The translations under genes were made by a program, and so were the position numbers. Below are positions 10,189 to 18,948 of a DNA stretch of 64,000 bases, piece by piece. The notes under the pieces were generated by a model. It searched no databases, had not been told where the DNA came from, and saw nothing but the letters and a program-made list of their open reading frames with translations. Source of the stretch: Streptomyces sp. Sge12 (GTDB lineage Bacteria > Actinomycetota > Actinomycetes > Streptomycetales > Streptomycetaceae). The stretch covers positions 7,182,501-7,246,500 of the forward strand of contig NZ_CP020555.1 of assembly GCF_002080455.1 (NCBI RefSeq), in the 5' to 3' direction. The first letter of the stretch is position 1, and every line of letters begins with the position of its first letter.

Positions 10189-10288
10189 ACCCCCGCGCCT
10201 CAAACGCCGGCGGGGCTGAAACGGCGCCGGACGGGGCTGAAAGAGGCCGGAAGTGAAATCACCGAAACGATCGCATCGGAGAATCGCC

Positions 10289-11248
10289 ATGACAGCTGCC
10301 TCCCCACCGGAGGTGCTCCGCGCGCCCCTCGTCGTCGAGTTCCCCTTCACCCGGTCCCTCGGGCCCGTCCAGAGCGCCTTCCTCACCGGGCTGCGCGAGG
10401 GCGTCGTCCTCGGGGTGAAGACCTCCGACGGCAAGGTGATGGTCCCGCCCGTCGAGTACGACCCCGTCACCGCCGAAGAGATCCGCGAGCTCGTCGAGGT
10501 CGGCGCCACCGGAACCGTCACCACCTGGGCGTGGAACGACCGGCCCCGCCCCCAGCAGCCCCTGGACACCCCCTTCGCCTGGGTGCTGGTCAAGCTCGAC
10601 GGAGCCGATACCGCCCTCCTGCACGCCCTCGACGCGCCCGGCCCCGACGCCGTCCGCACCGGGATGCGCGTGCGCGTCCGGTGGGCCGCGGAACGCACCG
10701 GCGCCATCACCGACATCGCCTGCTTCGAACCGTACGAGGGCCCCGGCGGCGGGGAGCCCGTCCCGCACGACGGGGACTTCACCGACGCCGTCACCGGCAT
10801 CGTCGCCGAGGCCCGCCTCGACTACGTCTACAGCCCCGGCCGCGCCCAGACCGCGTACATCAACGCGCTCTCCGAGCGGCGGACCGTCGGCGAGCGCTGC
10901 CCCTCCTGCCACAAGGTGTACGTCCCGCCGCGCGGCGCCTGCCCCACCTGCGGGGTCGCCACCACCGACCAGGTCGAGGTCGGCCCGGCCGGCACGGTCA
11001 CCACCTACTGCATCGTCAACATCAAGGCCAAGAACCTCGACATCGAAGTGCCCTACGTCTACGCCCACATCGCCCTCGACGGCGCCGGCCTCGCCCTCCA
11101 CGGCCGGATCGGCGGCATCCCCTACGACCAGGTCCGCATGGGCCTGCGCGTCGAACCGGTATGGACCGACGGCGGCCGCTACCCCGACCACTACCGCCCC
11201 ACCGGCGAACCGGACGCGGACTACGACGCGTACAAGGAGCTCATCTGA
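10289..11248 (+). CDS. DUF35 OB-fold protein with zinc ribbon (thiolase partner)
   Basis: This 319-residue protein appears to contain two OB-fold (DUF35/ChsH2-type) segments, roughly residues 20-150 and 165-319. The rubredoxin-like ribbon CPSCHKVYVPPRGACPTCG lies near residue 205, ahead of the second OB fold. DUF35 proteins bind acyl-CoA esters and partner thiolase-fold lyases such as Ltp2. The ATG at 10289 follows GGAGAA at good spacing. Its stop overlaps the next ATG (TGATG), so the three genes from here are translationally coupled. It probably forms a complex with one or both downstream proteins. Confidence 0.82.
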   Translation: MTAASPPEVLRAPLVVEFPFTRSLGPVQSAFLTGLREGVVLGVKTSDGKVMVPPVEYDPVTAEEIRELVEVGATGTVTTWAWNDRPRPQQPLDTPFAWVLVKLDGADTALLHALDAPGPDAVRTGMRVRVRWAAERTGAITDIACFEPYEGPGGGEPVPHDGDFTDAVTGIVAEARLDYVYSPGRAQTAYINALSERRTVGERCPSCHKVYVPPRGACPTCGVATTDQVEVGPAGTVTTYCIVNIKAKNLDIEVPYVYAHIALDGAGLALHGRIGGIPYDQVRMGLRVEPVWTDGGRYPDHYRPTGEPDADYDAYKELI

Positions 11249-12306
11249 TGTCCCGATACGCCCGCGAGGTCGCCGTGGTCGCCTTCGCGCAGAGCGACCA
11301 CCTGCGCCGCACCGACGAGCTCAGCGAGGTGGAGATGGTCATGCCCGTCCTCCACCAGGTGCTCGCCGCGACCGGCCTGAAGGCCGCCGAGATCGGCTTC
11401 ACCTGCTCCGGATCCAGCGACTACCTCGCCGGCCGGGCCTTCTCCTTCACCATGACCCTCGACGGGGTCGGGGCCTGGCCGCCGATCTCCGAGTCGCACG
11501 TCGAGATGGACGGGGCCTGGGCCCTCTACGAGGCCTGGGTCAAGATCCAGACCGGCGAGGCGGACACCGCGCTCGTCTACTCGTACGGCAAGTCCTCGCC
11601 GGGGTCGGTGCGCGACGTACTGACCCGCCAGCTCGACCCGTACTACGTCGCTCCGCTCTGGCCCGACTCGGTGGCCCTGGCCGCCCTCCAGGCCCAGGCC
11701 CTGATCGACGCGGGCGAGACCGACGAGAGCGCCCTGGCCGCCGTCGGCACACGCAGCCGGGCCGATGCCGAGGCCAACCCGCACGCCCAGCTTCGCGGCC
11801 CCGTCCCGCAGGGCGACTACCAGGTCCGGCCGCTGCGCACCGGGGACTGCCCGCCCGTCGGCGACGGCGCGGCCGCCGTGGTGCTGGCCGCGGGCGACCT
11901 CGCGCGCCGGCTGTGCGAACGCCCCGCCTGGATCACCGGTATCGACCACCGCATCGAGGCCCACAGCCTGGGCCTGCGCGACCTCACCGACTCCCCGTCC
12001 ACCCGGCTCGCCGCCGAACACGCGGGGGTCTTCGAAGCGCCGGTGGACACGGCCGAACTGCACGCACCGTTCTCCTCCCAGGAGGTCGTCCTGCGCAAGG
12101 CGCTCGGACTCACCGACGGCGTGGCCGTCAACCCCTCCGGAGGAGCGCTCGCCGCCAACCCGATGATGGCCGCCGGCCTGATCCGCATCGGCGAGGCGGC
12201 CGCCCGGATCCATCGCGGCGCATCGAGCCGGGCCGTCGCCCACGCCACCTCCGGCCCCTGCCTCCAGCAGAACCTGGTCGCCGTCCTGGAAGGGGACGCA
12301 AGGTGA
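11248..12306 (+). CDS. Thiolase-fold (lipid-transfer-like) protein lacking the nucleophilic cysteine
   Basis: This 352-residue protein has the thiolase/SCP-x fold, with the late motif VNPSGGALAANPMMAAGLIR. At the position where thiolases carry the nucleophile, the sequence reads ESHVEMDGAWALYEA, with no cysteine. It is therefore unlikely to cleave by thiolysis. Ltp2-type members act as retro-aldolases in steroid side-chain removal, and some are structural partners. It overlaps the DUF35 gene by 1 bp and the next gene by 4 bp. The tail (HATSGPCLQQN) lacks the tyrosine seen in the next gene's HAYGGG, which fits a structural role. Confidence 0.78.
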   Translation: MSRYAREVAVVAFAQSDHLRRTDELSEVEMVMPVLHQVLAATGLKAAEIGFTCSGSSDYLAGRAFSFTMTLDGVGAWPPISESHVEMDGAWALYEAWVKIQTGEADTALVYSYGKSSPGSVRDVLTRQLDPYYVAPLWPDSVALAALQAQALIDAGETDESALAAVGTRSRADAEANPHAQLRGPVPQGDYQVRPLRTGDCPPVGDGAAAVVLAAGDLARRLCERPAWITGIDHRIEAHSLGLRDLTDSPSTRLAAEHAGVFEAPVDTAELHAPFSSQEVVLRKALGLTDGVAVNPSGGALAANPMMAAGLIRIGEAAARIHRGASSRAVAHATSGPCLQQNLVAVLEGDAR

Positions 12307-13469
12307 GTAAAGAGCCCGTGGCCGTCGTCGGAATCGGCCAGACCAAGCACGTGGCGGCCCGCCACGACGTGTCCATCGCCGGACTCGTCCGCGAGGCGGC
12401 GGCACGCGCCCTCGCGGACGCCGAGCTGACCTGGGCGGACATCGACGCGGTCGTCATCGGCAAGGCCCCCGACTTCTTCGAGGGGGTGATGATGCCCGAG
12501 CTGTACCTGGCGGACGCGCTCGGCGCCGTCGGCAAGCCGATGCTCCGCGTGCACACGGCCGGTTCGGTCGGCGGGTCGACCGCCCTGGTCGCCTCCAACC
12601 TGGTGGCGGCCCGCGTCCACCGCACCGTCCTCACCCTCGCCTTCGAGAAGCAGTCCGAATCCAACGCCATGTGGGGCCTGTCGCTCCCGGTCCCCTTCCA
12701 GCAGCCGCTGCTCGCGGGCGCCGGCGGCTTCTTCGCCCCGCACGTGCGCGCGTACATGCGGCGCACCGGTGCGCCGGACACGGTGGGCTCGCTCGTCGCG
12801 TACAAGGACCGGCGCAACGCGCTGAAGAACCCGTACGCGCACCTGCACGAGCACGACCTCACCCTGGAGAAGGTCCAGGCCTCGCCGATGCTGTGGGACC
12901 CGATCCGCTACTCGGAGACCTGCCCCTCCTCGGACGGCGCGTGCGCGATGATCCTCACCGACCGGGCGGGCGCGGCCCGTTCGCCGAAGCCGGCGGCCTG
13001 GGTGCACGGCGGGGCGATGCGCAGCGAGCCCACTCTCTTCGCGGGCAAGGACTTCGTCTCTCCGCAGGCCGGCAAGGACTGCGCGGCCGACGTGTACCGG
13101 CAGGCCGGCATCACCGACCCGCGCCGGGAGATCGACGCGGTGGAGATGTACGTGCCGTTCTCCTGGTACGAGCCGATGTGGCTGGAGAACCTCGGCTTCG
13201 CGGAGGAGGGCGAGGGCTGGAAGCTCACCGAGGCCGGGGTCACCGAACTCGACGGGGACCTCCCCGTCAACCCCTCGGGCGGCGTGCTGTCCACCAACCC
13301 GATCGGCGCCTCCGGCATGATCCGTTTCGCGGAGGCGGCCCTCCAGGTCCGCGGCCAGGCCGGGGAACACCAAGTTCCGGGCGCCCGCCGGGCGATGGGG
13401 CACGCGTACGGCGGCGGCTCCCAGTTCTTCGCGATGTGGCTGGTGGGGGCACAGGAGCCGACCTCCTGA
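12303..13469 (+). CDS. Thiolase-fold acyl-CoA aldolase-like protein (Ltp type)
   Basis: This 388-residue homologue of SCP-x/Ltp proteins starts at a GTG overlapping the previous TGA. The usual VNNNCATG-type active-site segment is replaced by VHTAGSVGGS, so the nucleophilic cysteine is absent. Tyr residues in EMYVPFSWYE and MGHAYGGGSQFF lie in regions where Ltp2-type aldolases have catalytic tyrosines. With the DUF35 protein it could form a side-chain lyase acting on a beta-hydroxyacyl-CoA. This is inference from family knowledge. A hairpin at 13516-13539 closes the operon. Confidence 0.8.
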   Translation: MSKEPVAVVGIGQTKHVAARHDVSIAGLVREAAARALADAELTWADIDAVVIGKAPDFFEGVMMPELYLADALGAVGKPMLRVHTAGSVGGSTALVASNLVAARVHRTVLTLAFEKQSESNAMWGLSLPVPFQQPLLAGAGGFFAPHVRAYMRRTGAPDTVGSLVAYKDRRNALKNPYAHLHEHDLTLEKVQASPMLWDPIRYSETCPSSDGACAMILTDRAGAARSPKPAAWVHGGAMRSEPTLFAGKDFVSPQAGKDCAADVYRQAGITDPRREIDAVEMYVPFSWYEPMWLENLGFAEEGEGWKLTEAGVTELDGDLPVNPSGGVLSTNPIGASGMIRFAEAALQVRGQAGEHQVPGARRAMGHAYGGGSQFFAMWLVGAQEPTS

Positions 13470-13515
13470 ACACAGGCCCGGCCGACGACGGAGGGGCCGG
13501 CCGGGGAGCCGGACC

Positions 13516-13539
13516 GGCCACGGGTGACGCACCGTGGCC
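13516..13539 (+). terminator. Hairpin after the DUF35/thiolase-like operon
   Basis: GGCCACGG and CCGTGGCC form a perfect 8-bp stem around GTGACGCA, 46 bp past the last stop. It is positioned as a factor-independent-type terminator without a U-tract. Confidence 0.5.
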
Positions 13540-13602
13540 TGTCCGGCACCCGCTGCGGTGGTTAACCTTGCCCCCGGACGACGTACCGGGAGGAGCACGC
13601 AC

Positions 13603-13842
13603 GTGGCCGAGAGCATGACTTCACAGCCCCTCGCTGGCTGGGGGAAGCCGGACCTCGATCTCACCGAGGCCGAGTGGCAGTCGAGCAGCCGGGGAGTGGG
13701 CGACGTCCAGATCGCCTTCGTCGAGGGCTTCATCGCGATGCGCAACAGCGAGCGCCCCGAGAGCCCTTCGCTGATCTTCTCGCCGGACGAGTGGCACAAG
13801 TTCGTACTGAACGCGCGGGGCGGTGAGTTCGACCTCACCTAG
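13603..13842 (+). CDS. DUF397 domain protein
   Basis: This 79-residue protein matches the DUF397 pattern: a Trp-containing start (EAEWQSSSRG), IAFVEGFIAMRNSE, then LIFSPDEWHKFVLNARGGEFD. GGGAGGAG lies 9 nt upstream of the GTG. DUF397 genes usually sit beside an XRE-type regulator and take part in developmental or antibiotic control in Streptomyces. No such partner is adjacent here. A repeat begins 3 bp after the stop. Confidence 0.85.
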   Translation: MAESMTSQPLAGWGKPDLDLTEAEWQSSSRGVGDVQIAFVEGFIAMRNSERPESPSLIFSPDEWHKFVLNARGGEFDLT

Positions 13843-13844
13843 GT

Positions 13845-13889
13845 CGTCTCTTTCGGATCTTGCCGGCCCGGCAAGATCCGAAAGAGACG
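13845..13889. repeat. Perfect 22-bp-arm palindrome (compact copy of dispersed repeat)
   Basis: The left arm at 13845-13866 (starts CGTCTCTTTCGG) and right arm at 13868-13889 are perfect reverse complements separated by one base. The same arms flank a 156-bp segment at 47781-47936, and one arm occurs at 7472-7504. It starts 3 bp after the DUF397 stop. It could work as a terminator and could be an internally deleted miniature inverted-repeat element. Confidence 0.75.
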
Positions 13890-14031
13890 GCCCAGGAAGC
13901 CGCGGGCATCCCGCACACGGCGTACCACCGGGGTGCGGAGCCGCCGCCGCCCCGGTGGCCGCCGAAATCCTTTGCGCCCCGTGGAGCGCCCCGGCAGGAT
14001 GGGCCCGTGACGATCATCCGCCGAAAGGGCG

Positions 14032-14490
14032 ATGCCGCGTAGCCGGCCCGGCGCCCTGCGCGCCGCACGAGGAACCCACGCCGGTCGGCGGCCACCCGCC
14101 TGGGCGCGCGAACTCCCGCCCGTGGACCGGCTGCCGGCCGCCGCGAGCGCCGAGGTCCAGTGGACGGCCCCCGGCCGCCACCACCCGCTCGGGGACCTGC
14201 TGCGGCGCTACCGCGCCTTCCTGCACAGCCCCGGCTCCCGCCTGCGGCCGGCCCGCGCCGTCTGCCCGGCTCCGCTCTGCGCGCTCGACGACATCGCCGT
14301 GGTCCGGGACGAGCTCGCCGACGCGTACCGGGCCCTGCCGCCCGGGGCCCGGCGCGCGCTGGGCCGCGTACTGCGGTTCCTGGACGCGGAGTTCCGCAGG
14401 CGGACGATGTTCGACCGGGACGCCGCCGCCACCGACCGGTCGGGGAGCCCACGCCCGTGGTGGCACCGGCGGCTGTACGCGGACGAGTGA
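14032..14490 (+). CDS. Conserved hypothetical protein
   Basis: This 152-residue Arg/Ala-rich soluble protein is without a recognised domain. The core LGDLLRRYRAFLHS...VRDELADAYRALPPGARRAL...FLDAEFRRRT resembles small Streptomyces hypotheticals of this size. Third-position GC fits a real gene. The ATG at 14032 has only a weak AAAGGG upstream; other starts in frame are possible. No functional clue comes from its neighbours. Confidence 0.6.
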   Translation: MPRSRPGALRAARGTHAGRRPPAWARELPPVDRLPAAASAEVQWTAPGRHHPLGDLLRRYRAFLHSPGSRLRPARAVCPAPLCALDDIAVVRDELADAYRALPPGARRALGRVLRFLDAEFRRRTMFDRDAAATDRSGSPRPWWHRRLYADE

Positions 14491-14565
14491 GAGGGGCCGA
14501 CGAGAGCGATAGGAGTACCCCGACCGGGCGGCTGACCAGGGGGCCGGCCGTGGCTGCAGCTCGGG

Positions 14566-14697
14566 GTGACCCTGGACGTCGGCGACGGGGACCCGGCGGC
14601 GGAGGCGGACCGCCTCGCGGCGCGCCTCGCGTCCGGCGACCGGCAGGAGTTCGCCGAGGTCCGGGGCGGCTCCGGGCACCACTCGGAGGGACGCTGA
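14566..14697 (+). other. Short ORF or gene remnant
   Basis: A 43-codon open frame from a GTG (VTLDVGDGDPAAEADRLAAR...) has coding-like composition but no good ribosome site. The residues upstream in frame (PWLQLG) also look protein-like, and a TGA interrupts further upstream. This fits the surviving C-terminal end of a decayed gene. The surrounding 14491-14763 stretch holds nothing else that I can recognise. Confidence 0.3.
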
Positions 14698-14763
14698 GCG
14701 AACCCGGCGCCCCGCGCGGCCGCGGACCGGGCGAAGCCGGGGCGGCCTCGGTAGGGTGACCGC

Positions 14764-15171
14764 ATGAGTGGAGAGCAGGACCTGCGGAAACTCCTGAGCG
14801 GGATGCGGCCCGAGCTGAAGGAGGGGCGGTACGTCTTCTGTACCGTCGCCGGCAGCACCGTCCCCGCCGGGACCGCCCCCGTCGCCACCGTCCTGGAGGC
14901 CGAGGGGCTCACCCTGGTGCTGCGCCAGGAGGACGCCGACGCGGCCGGGCTCGCCTACGACTACACCGCCGGCTGGATCACCCTGCGGATCCACTCCGCG
15001 CTCGATGCCGTGGGACTCACCGCCGCCTTCGCCACCGAGCTCGGCGCACACGGTCTGAGCTGCAACGTCATCGCCGGCTACCACCACGATCACCTCTTCG
15101 TGGACGCCGACCGGGCCACCGAGGCCGTGGCCGTCCTGGAAGGCCTCGCCGCCCGCTCCGCACAGGACTGA
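14764..15171 (+). CDS. ACT domain-containing protein
   Basis: This 135-residue small-molecule-binding protein has two ACT-like segments: the first around GRYVFCTVAGS...ATVLEAEGLTLVL, the second around WITLRIHSALDAVGLTAAFATELGAHGLSCNVIAGYHHDHLFV. ACT domains bind amino acids or related ligands as regulatory modules. Here it stands alone, so it may act as a sensor or partner protein. It precedes a large ATP-binding regulator in the same direction, separated by a 10-bp-arm palindrome. Confidence 0.8.
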   Translation: MSGEQDLRKLLSGMRPELKEGRYVFCTVAGSTVPAGTAPVATVLEAEGLTLVLRQEDADAAGLAYDYTAGWITLRIHSALDAVGLTAAFATELGAHGLSCNVIAGYHHDHLFVDADRATEAVAVLEGLAARSAQD

Positions 15172-15178
15172 TCCTCCT

Positions 15179-15205
15179 CGGAAAAGAAGATCGGATTCTT
15201 TTCCG
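15179..15205. promoter_or_regulatory. AT-rich palindrome before the LuxR-type ATPase gene
   Basis: Perfect 10-bp arms (CGGAAAAGAA and TTCTTTTCCG) flank GATCGGA, 7 bp after the ACT gene stop and 70 bp before the next start. It stands out as AT-rich in GC-rich DNA. It could be a terminator for the ACT gene or an operator for the regulator downstream. Confidence 0.5.
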
Positions 15206-15274
15206 CAGTGGCATCCCTCGCGCCGTGCGCCGGGCGTACGCTGAACCCCCGAACAGGCCTGGGGGGTACCAGCC

Positions 15275-18142
15275 ATGACGGACCGCCGGACCCGCACACG
15301 GCGCACCATGGTCGAACGCGATGCCGAACTCGCCATCGTCGACGAGGCCCTGGACGAGCTCACCGGCCCCGGGCCGGACGCGGGCGGCGCGCTGCTCGCC
15401 TTCTCCGGCCCCGCGGGACTCGGCAAGACCACCCTGCTCGCCGAACTGCGCCGCCGCGCCCACGCCCGCAACTGCACCGTCCTCGCCGCCCGGGGCGGCG
15501 AGCAGGAGCAGAGCCAGCCCTTCCACGTCGCCCGCCAGCTCATCCAGCCGCAGCTCGCCGGCACCTCCGAGCAGGAGCTGCGCGCCGCCCTCGGAAGCTG
15601 GTACTCCATCGTCGGCCCGGCCCTCGGACTCTGCGCCCCCGAACAGGGCGTCCCGCCCGACCCCCAGGGTCTGCGCGACGGGCTGGACTGGGTCCTCACC
15701 CACCTCGTCGTCAAGCGCGCCCCCGTCACCCTCGTCCTCGACGACGCCCACTGGGCCGACCCCGAGTCCCTCGGCTGGCTCGCCGCCTTCGCCCCGCGCG
15801 CCGAGCACCTCCCGCTGCTCCTCGTCGTCGCCTACCGCCCCGACGAACTGCCCGCGCACGCCGATGCCTTCCGTACGCTCCCCGGCCGGGCGGGGCAGCG
15901 CCCGCTGCCCCTGGCCCCGCTCACCCCGGCCGCCGTCGCCACCCTGGTCCGCGAGGCCGTCGGCGCACACGCCGACGACGCCTTCTGCCAGGAGGCCTGG
16001 GCCGTCACCACCGGCAACCCCTTCGAAGCCGTCGAACTCGCCGCCAAGGTCCGCGGCAAGGGCCTGACCCCGGTCGAGGCGAACGCCCCGCAGCTGCGCG
16101 ACCTGGCCGCGGCCCAGCGCGGCAGCGGCCTCGTCGCCCGCCTCGAACGCCTCGGCCCCTCCACCGTCCGCTTCGCCTGGGCGTGCGCCGTCCTCGGCAC
16201 CGCCATCCCGCAGGCCCTCGCCGCCCGGGTCGCCGCCCTCGGCGCGGAGGAGGCCGTGGACGCCACCCGGCGGCTGCGCGACGCCCGCATCCTCTCGGCC
16301 GCCGCCGCCGAGGAGGCCGACGCCGAAGCCGGGCTGGAATTCGTCCACCCGCTCATCGCCACCGCCATCTACCGCGCCATCCCCGACGCGCTCCGCGTCG
16401 CCCTGCACGGCAAGGCCGCGGCGGCCGTCGTCGACGCCGGGCTCGGCTCCTCCGCGGCCGCCCGCCACCTGCTGGAGACCCACCCCGAGAGCGACCCGTG
16501 GGTGGTACGCACCCTGCGCGAGGCCGCCGGCGAGAACCTCCGGGCCGGCGCCCCCGAGGCCGCCCGCCGCCAGCTCGCCCGCGCCCTGCTGGAACCCCCG
16601 GACTTCGACGAACGCGCCGCCGTCCTCTACGAACTGGGCTGCGCCTCCCTGCTCACCGAGCCCGCCAACACCGTCAACCACCTGCGGGCCGCCCTCGCCG
16701 AACCCTCCGACGACCCGGCCCTGCGCCAGGGCATCGTCATCCGGCTCGCCCAGGTCCTCGCGCACAGCGACCGGCTCGCCGAGGCCTCGGAATCGCTCGC
16801 GCGGGAGATCCCGTACACCCAGGACGTGCGCGCCCGGCTGCGCCTGCAGTCCGAGCAGTTCATGTGGGACGCCTTCAACGCCGCCGAGACCGACTCCCCG
16901 GCCCGCTCCCGTCGCCTCACCCGCCTCGCCGACCGGCTGACCGGGCGCGACCTCACCGAGCGGTACATCATCGGGCTGCGCGCCTGGGACGCCTGCCTGC
17001 GCGGAGAGCCCGTGGACGTGGTGCTGCACCATGCAGGACGGGTCCTGGAGCAGCCCTTCAGCTGGGCCCACGAGGACCGCGGCTTCGAGGTACCGGTCCT
17101 GGCCGCGATGGTCCACATGTACGCCGACCGGCCCGGACGCGCCGAGGAGCTGTTCGAGGCCGGCACCGCCGAGTTCGAACGGCACGGCTGGCGCGGGGCG
17201 CACCTCTCCTTCGCCTACAGCCTGCGGGCCTACGTCCGCTACCGGCGCGGGCGGCTCGTGGAGGCCGAGGAGCTGGCGCGCGCCGGGCTGCGGCTCGCCG
17301 AGCGCGTGGGCCGCCGCACCCCCGTGCACTGGTACGCCATAGCCATCCTCCTCACGACCCTGCTCGCACGGGGCCGGCCCGAGGAGGCCTGGGAACTGGC
17401 CCGGGAGCACGAGTACGGCAGCCCCTTCCCGGCGGCCGTGGTCTTCCCCGACTCCCAGACCGTGTACGCCGAACTCCTGCTGTCCCGGGGCGAGGTGCAG
17501 GCCGCGATCGTCGAACTGGAGGCGGTCGACCGGCGGCTGACCCCGCGCGGCATCCAGAATCCCGCCTGGTGCCCGTGGCAGCTGCACCTGGCCCGGGCGG
17601 TGGCCGCGGACGATCCGCAGCGGGCCCGTGCCCTGGCCGACGACGCCGTCCGGCGGGCCCGCGCCTTCGGCGCCGCCTCGGCCATCGGCCAGGCCCTGCG
17701 GGTGGCGGCGCAGGTCGCGGAACCGGCGGACCGGGCCGGGCTCCTCCAGGAGGCGGTCACCCTGCTCTCGGCCTCGCCGGCGGGCTACGAACTGGCCTGC
17801 GCGCTGGCCGCGCTCGGCACCGAACTGCACGATCGCGACCTGCTGATCCAGGCCGTCGTCACGGCGCGGGAGTGCGGCGCCGACGGCCTGGCCGCGCAGA
17901 CGGCCGAGACCCTGCTGGGCCTGGGCGGTGCCCTGCCGTCGGTGCCCGCCCGGCAGGACGGGCTCACGGAGGAGGAGATCCGGGCCGCGGACCTCGCCGT
18001 GCGCTCCGAGAAGGAGCCCGTCACGGAGACGGTGGTGCTGCCCGCCCCGGACTGGGCACTGTCGGCGGCCTGCCGCAAGCTGGGCACCGACCGGCCCGGG
18101 CTCAGGGCGGCACTGGAGGCTTTCGCCCGTAGCTCAACGTGA
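15275..18142 (+). CDS. LAL-type (large LuxR-like) ATPase regulator with eroded HTH
   Basis: This 955-residue AAA/STAND-type protein has Walker A GPAGLGKTTLL near residue 48 and Walker B VTLVLDDAHWAD near 155. A long helical TPR-like region follows. LAL regulators normally end in a LuxR HTH. Here the C-terminus (LTEEEIRAADLAV...AACRKLGTDRPGLRAAL) keeps the outline of that domain: an LT start, a RKLG near the end and the right spacing. The recognition-helix region has become EPVTETVVLPAPDW, without the usual NREIA and TVEWHL motifs. DNA binding may be lost. GGGGGG precedes the ATG. Confidence 0.82.
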   Translation: MTDRRTRTRRTMVERDAELAIVDEALDELTGPGPDAGGALLAFSGPAGLGKTTLLAELRRRAHARNCTVLAARGGEQEQSQPFHVARQLIQPQLAGTSEQELRAALGSWYSIVGPALGLCAPEQGVPPDPQGLRDGLDWVLTHLVVKRAPVTLVLDDAHWADPESLGWLAAFAPRAEHLPLLLVVAYRPDELPAHADAFRTLPGRAGQRPLPLAPLTPAAVATLVREAVGAHADDAFCQEAWAVTTGNPFEAVELAAKVRGKGLTPVEANAPQLRDLAAAQRGSGLVARLERLGPSTVRFAWACAVLGTAIPQALAARVAALGAEEAVDATRRLRDARILSAAAAEEADAEAGLEFVHPLIATAIYRAIPDALRVALHGKAAAAVVDAGLGSSAAARHLLETHPESDPWVVRTLREAAGENLRAGAPEAARRQLARALLEPPDFDERAAVLYELGCASLLTEPANTVNHLRAALAEPSDDPALRQGIVIRLAQVLAHSDRLAEASESLAREIPYTQDVRARLRLQSEQFMWDAFNAAETDSPARSRRLTRLADRLTGRDLTERYIIGLRAWDACLRGEPVDVVLHHAGRVLEQPFSWAHEDRGFEVPVLAAMVHMYADRPGRAEELFEAGTAEFERHGWRGAHLSFAYSLRAYVRYRRGRLVEAEELARAGLRLAERVGRRTPVHWYAIAILLTTLLARGRPEEAWELAREHEYGSPFPAAVVFPDSQTVYAELLLSRGEVQAAIVELEAVDRRLTPRGIQNPAWCPWQLHLARAVAADDPQRARALADDAVRRARAFGAASAIGQALRVAAQVAEPADRAGLLQEAVTLLSASPAGYELACALAALGTELHDRDLLIQAVVTARECGADGLAAQTAETLLGLGGALPSVPARQDGLTEEEIRAADLAVRSEKEPVTETVVLPAPDWALSAACRKLGTDRPGLRAALEAFARSST

Positions 18143-18175
18143 TCGGACACGCCACCCGGCGGGCAGGGTGGAGCC

Positions 18176-18946
18176 ATGGACCACGTCGAGAGGCTCGCCC
18201 CCTTCCGCACCGAGGCGGCGGCCTTCGAGAAGGCGGTGCGCCGGGCGTTCGACCCGAAAGAGCCCGGGGCGCCGGTTCCGGCGGTCCCCTCGTGCCCCGG
18301 CTGGACGGTCACCGACCTCGTCCGGCACCTGGGCGGAGTGCACCGCTGCCTCGTGCACGTCCTGCGGGAGCGGCTCACGGCCCCGCCCGACCCCGCCCTC
18401 CTCACCCTCCCCGAGGCCCCGGACGACCCGGACGCACTCACCGACCGGTTCGCGCAGGGCGCCCGCGAGCTGGCCGGGCTCTTCGAGGAGCTGGGGCCGG
18501 ACACGAGGCTCTGGACCTGGTCGGCGGAGCAGACCTCGGGATTCTGGCTGCGGATGCAGCTGATCGAGCTGGCCGTGCACCGCTGGGACGCCGAATCCGC
18601 GACCGGCACCCCGGGCCGCCTCGACCCGGACGTCGCCGCGGACGCCGTGACCCAGACGATCGAAGTGATGGCCCCGGCCCGCCGCGGCTGGCAGCAGGCA
18701 CCACCGGGCACGGGGGAGAGGTACCGCTTCCGGCGTACCGACGGCCCGGAAACCTGGACGGTCCTCTTCTCGGGTGACCGGGTCCTGCTGGAGCCCGCCC
18801 CCACCGGCCCGGCGGACGTCGAGGCGGCCGGCAGCGCCTGCGACCTCGCCCTGTTCCTCTGGGGGCGCCTCCCGGCCGGCTCCCTGCGGGTCACGGGCGA
18901 CGCCGCCCTGCTCCCGCACTGGTTCACCTTGGTCCCAGCGGTCTGA
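18176..18946 (+). CDS. Maleylpyruvate isomerase family mycothiol-dependent-type enzyme
   Basis: This 256-residue protein has the DinB/MDMPI N-terminal fold: VPSCPGWTVTDLVRHLGGVHR carries a family metal-ligand His, and LIELAVHRWDAE contains the second conserved His. A C-terminal SCP2-like domain spans about residues 165-250. The family uses mycothiol, the actinobacterial thiol, for isomerisation or thiol transfer. The actual substrate is unknown. It lies 33 bp after the ATPase gene in the same direction and may be cotranscribed. Confidence 0.82.
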   Translation: MDHVERLAPFRTEAAAFEKAVRRAFDPKEPGAPVPAVPSCPGWTVTDLVRHLGGVHRCLVHVLRERLTAPPDPALLTLPEAPDDPDALTDRFAQGARELAGLFEELGPDTRLWTWSAEQTSGFWLRMQLIELAVHRWDAESATGTPGRLDPDVAADAVTQTIEVMAPARRGWQQAPPGTGERYRFRRTDGPETWTVLFSGDRVLLEPAPTGPADVEAAGSACDLALFLWGRLPAGSLRVTGDAALLPHWFTLVPAV

Positions 18947-18948
18947 CG

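Noticed and set aside
15068..17830. A 920-codon minus-strand ORF opposite the LAL-type gene
   Set aside because: Its repetitive Gly/Gln/Glu composition is that of an antisense frame. The plus strand has Walker motifs and a good ribosome site.
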